Shown here piece by piece: positions 5,544 through 5,652 of a stretch of 5,652 nucleotides of DNA. Source of the DNA: Candidatus Altarchaeum sp. (GTDB lineage: Archaea; Altiarchaeota; Altiarchaeia; Altiarchaeales; Altiarchaeaceae); NCBI GenBank assembly GCA_018260755.1, contig JAGTWP010000046.1, positions 1 through 5,652 of the forward strand, given 5' to 3'. Both the position numbers and the translations under genes were made by a program. Under the pieces are notes generated by a model that saw only the letters and a program-made list of their open reading frames with translations, made no database searches and was not told where the DNA came from. Each line of letters starts with the position of its first letter. Within the stretch, counting starts at the first letter, position 1.

Positions 5544-5564
5544 TTTGGATGGCTGAATAGTTAC
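5544..5564 (+). repeat. 21-nt element terminus, right copy
   Basis: This is an exact match to 385-405; its last 12 nt form the right inverted repeat of the element. Beyond it comes the 8-bp duplication and then 80 nt to the window edge in which I see no gene, RNA or repeat. Confidence 0.8.
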
Positions 5565-5652
5565 AAATTTAAATTATTAAATGTAGAAAAGAACAAAGGA
5601 CAAATAAAGGTAAAATAAATTTATCCGAGTTTGTTTCTACTGCAGCTTATTA

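Larger units (their letters stand above)
5277..5564. mobile_element. MITE-like non-autonomous element, 288 bp
   Basis: The ends are perfect 12-bp inverted repeats: gtaactattcag at 5277-5288 and ctgaatagttac at 5553-5564. Directly outside both ends is the same 8-bp sequence, aaatttaa (5269-5276 and 5565-5572), as expected of a target-site duplication. There is no coding capacity for a transposase. The interior holds module A (two hairpins), a 10-bp hairpin at 5414-5435, module B with its 12-bp hairpin, and two copies of the 23-nt cgaacgaagtgagcg unit. Size, inverted ends, duplication and internal folding fit a MITE mobilised by a transposase elsewhere. An 8-bp duplication fits several insertion-sequence families, so I do not name one. 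Confidence 0.75.

Noticed and set aside
5573-5652. Partial gene entering from the right edge
   Set aside because: All minus-strand frames entering from the edge meet a stop within about 10 codons, and no plus-strand start with a coding pattern is evident. Too little sequence remains to call anything.

Overview
This AT-rich window reads as an archaeal chromosome segment. Nop10, an archaeal-type DRG GTPase with a TGS domain, a PAC2-family proteasome-assembly-chaperone homologue and a DUF1805 protein occur together, and starts are preceded by TATA-like boxes rather than clear Shine-Dalgarno sites. The lineage cannot be fixed from sequence alone. A low-GC euryarchaeal or Altiarchaeota/DPANN-type genome is plausible, but that is inference.

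Layout: 1-405 is a gene-free block of short perfect hairpins and repeat modules. 406-570 holds three iterated 17-nt motifs and a TATA box in front of the DRG GTPase gene (571-1692, +). Next come three minus-strand genes, read right to left: nop10 (2961-3158), a PAC2-family gene (2022-2810) and a DUF1805 gene (1708-1986). The nop10/PAC2 gap carries an 18-nt and an 11-nt tandem repeat. Divergent from nop10 is aroC, chorismate synthase (3329-4435, +). It converges, with a 6-nt gap, on an HD-domain hydrolase gene (4442-5224, -) that appears to start with TTG. From 5277 to 5564 lies a second gene-free block, and 5565-5652 shows no gene.

The most interesting structure is the repeat material at both ends. 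The right block (5277-5564, 288 bp) has 12-bp terminal inverted repeats and is flanked by an 8-bp direct repeat, aaatttaa. This is the signature of a small non-autonomous transposon (MITE-like). It is packed with perfect hairpins and two copies of a 23-nt unit containing cgaacgaagtgagcg. The left block ends in the same 21-nt terminus and shares exact 67-nt and 60-nt modules with the right block, but in swapped order. The two blocks look like members of one mosaic, hairpin-rich mobile-element family bracketing the gene cluster.

The genes are mostly housekeeping: ribosome-linked GTPase, rRNA modification, proteasome-chaperone family and aromatic amino acid synthesis. The HD hydrolase looks more bacterial in style and sits against the element, so it is the best candidate for an acquired gene. 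No complete new enzymatic or defence system is visible.
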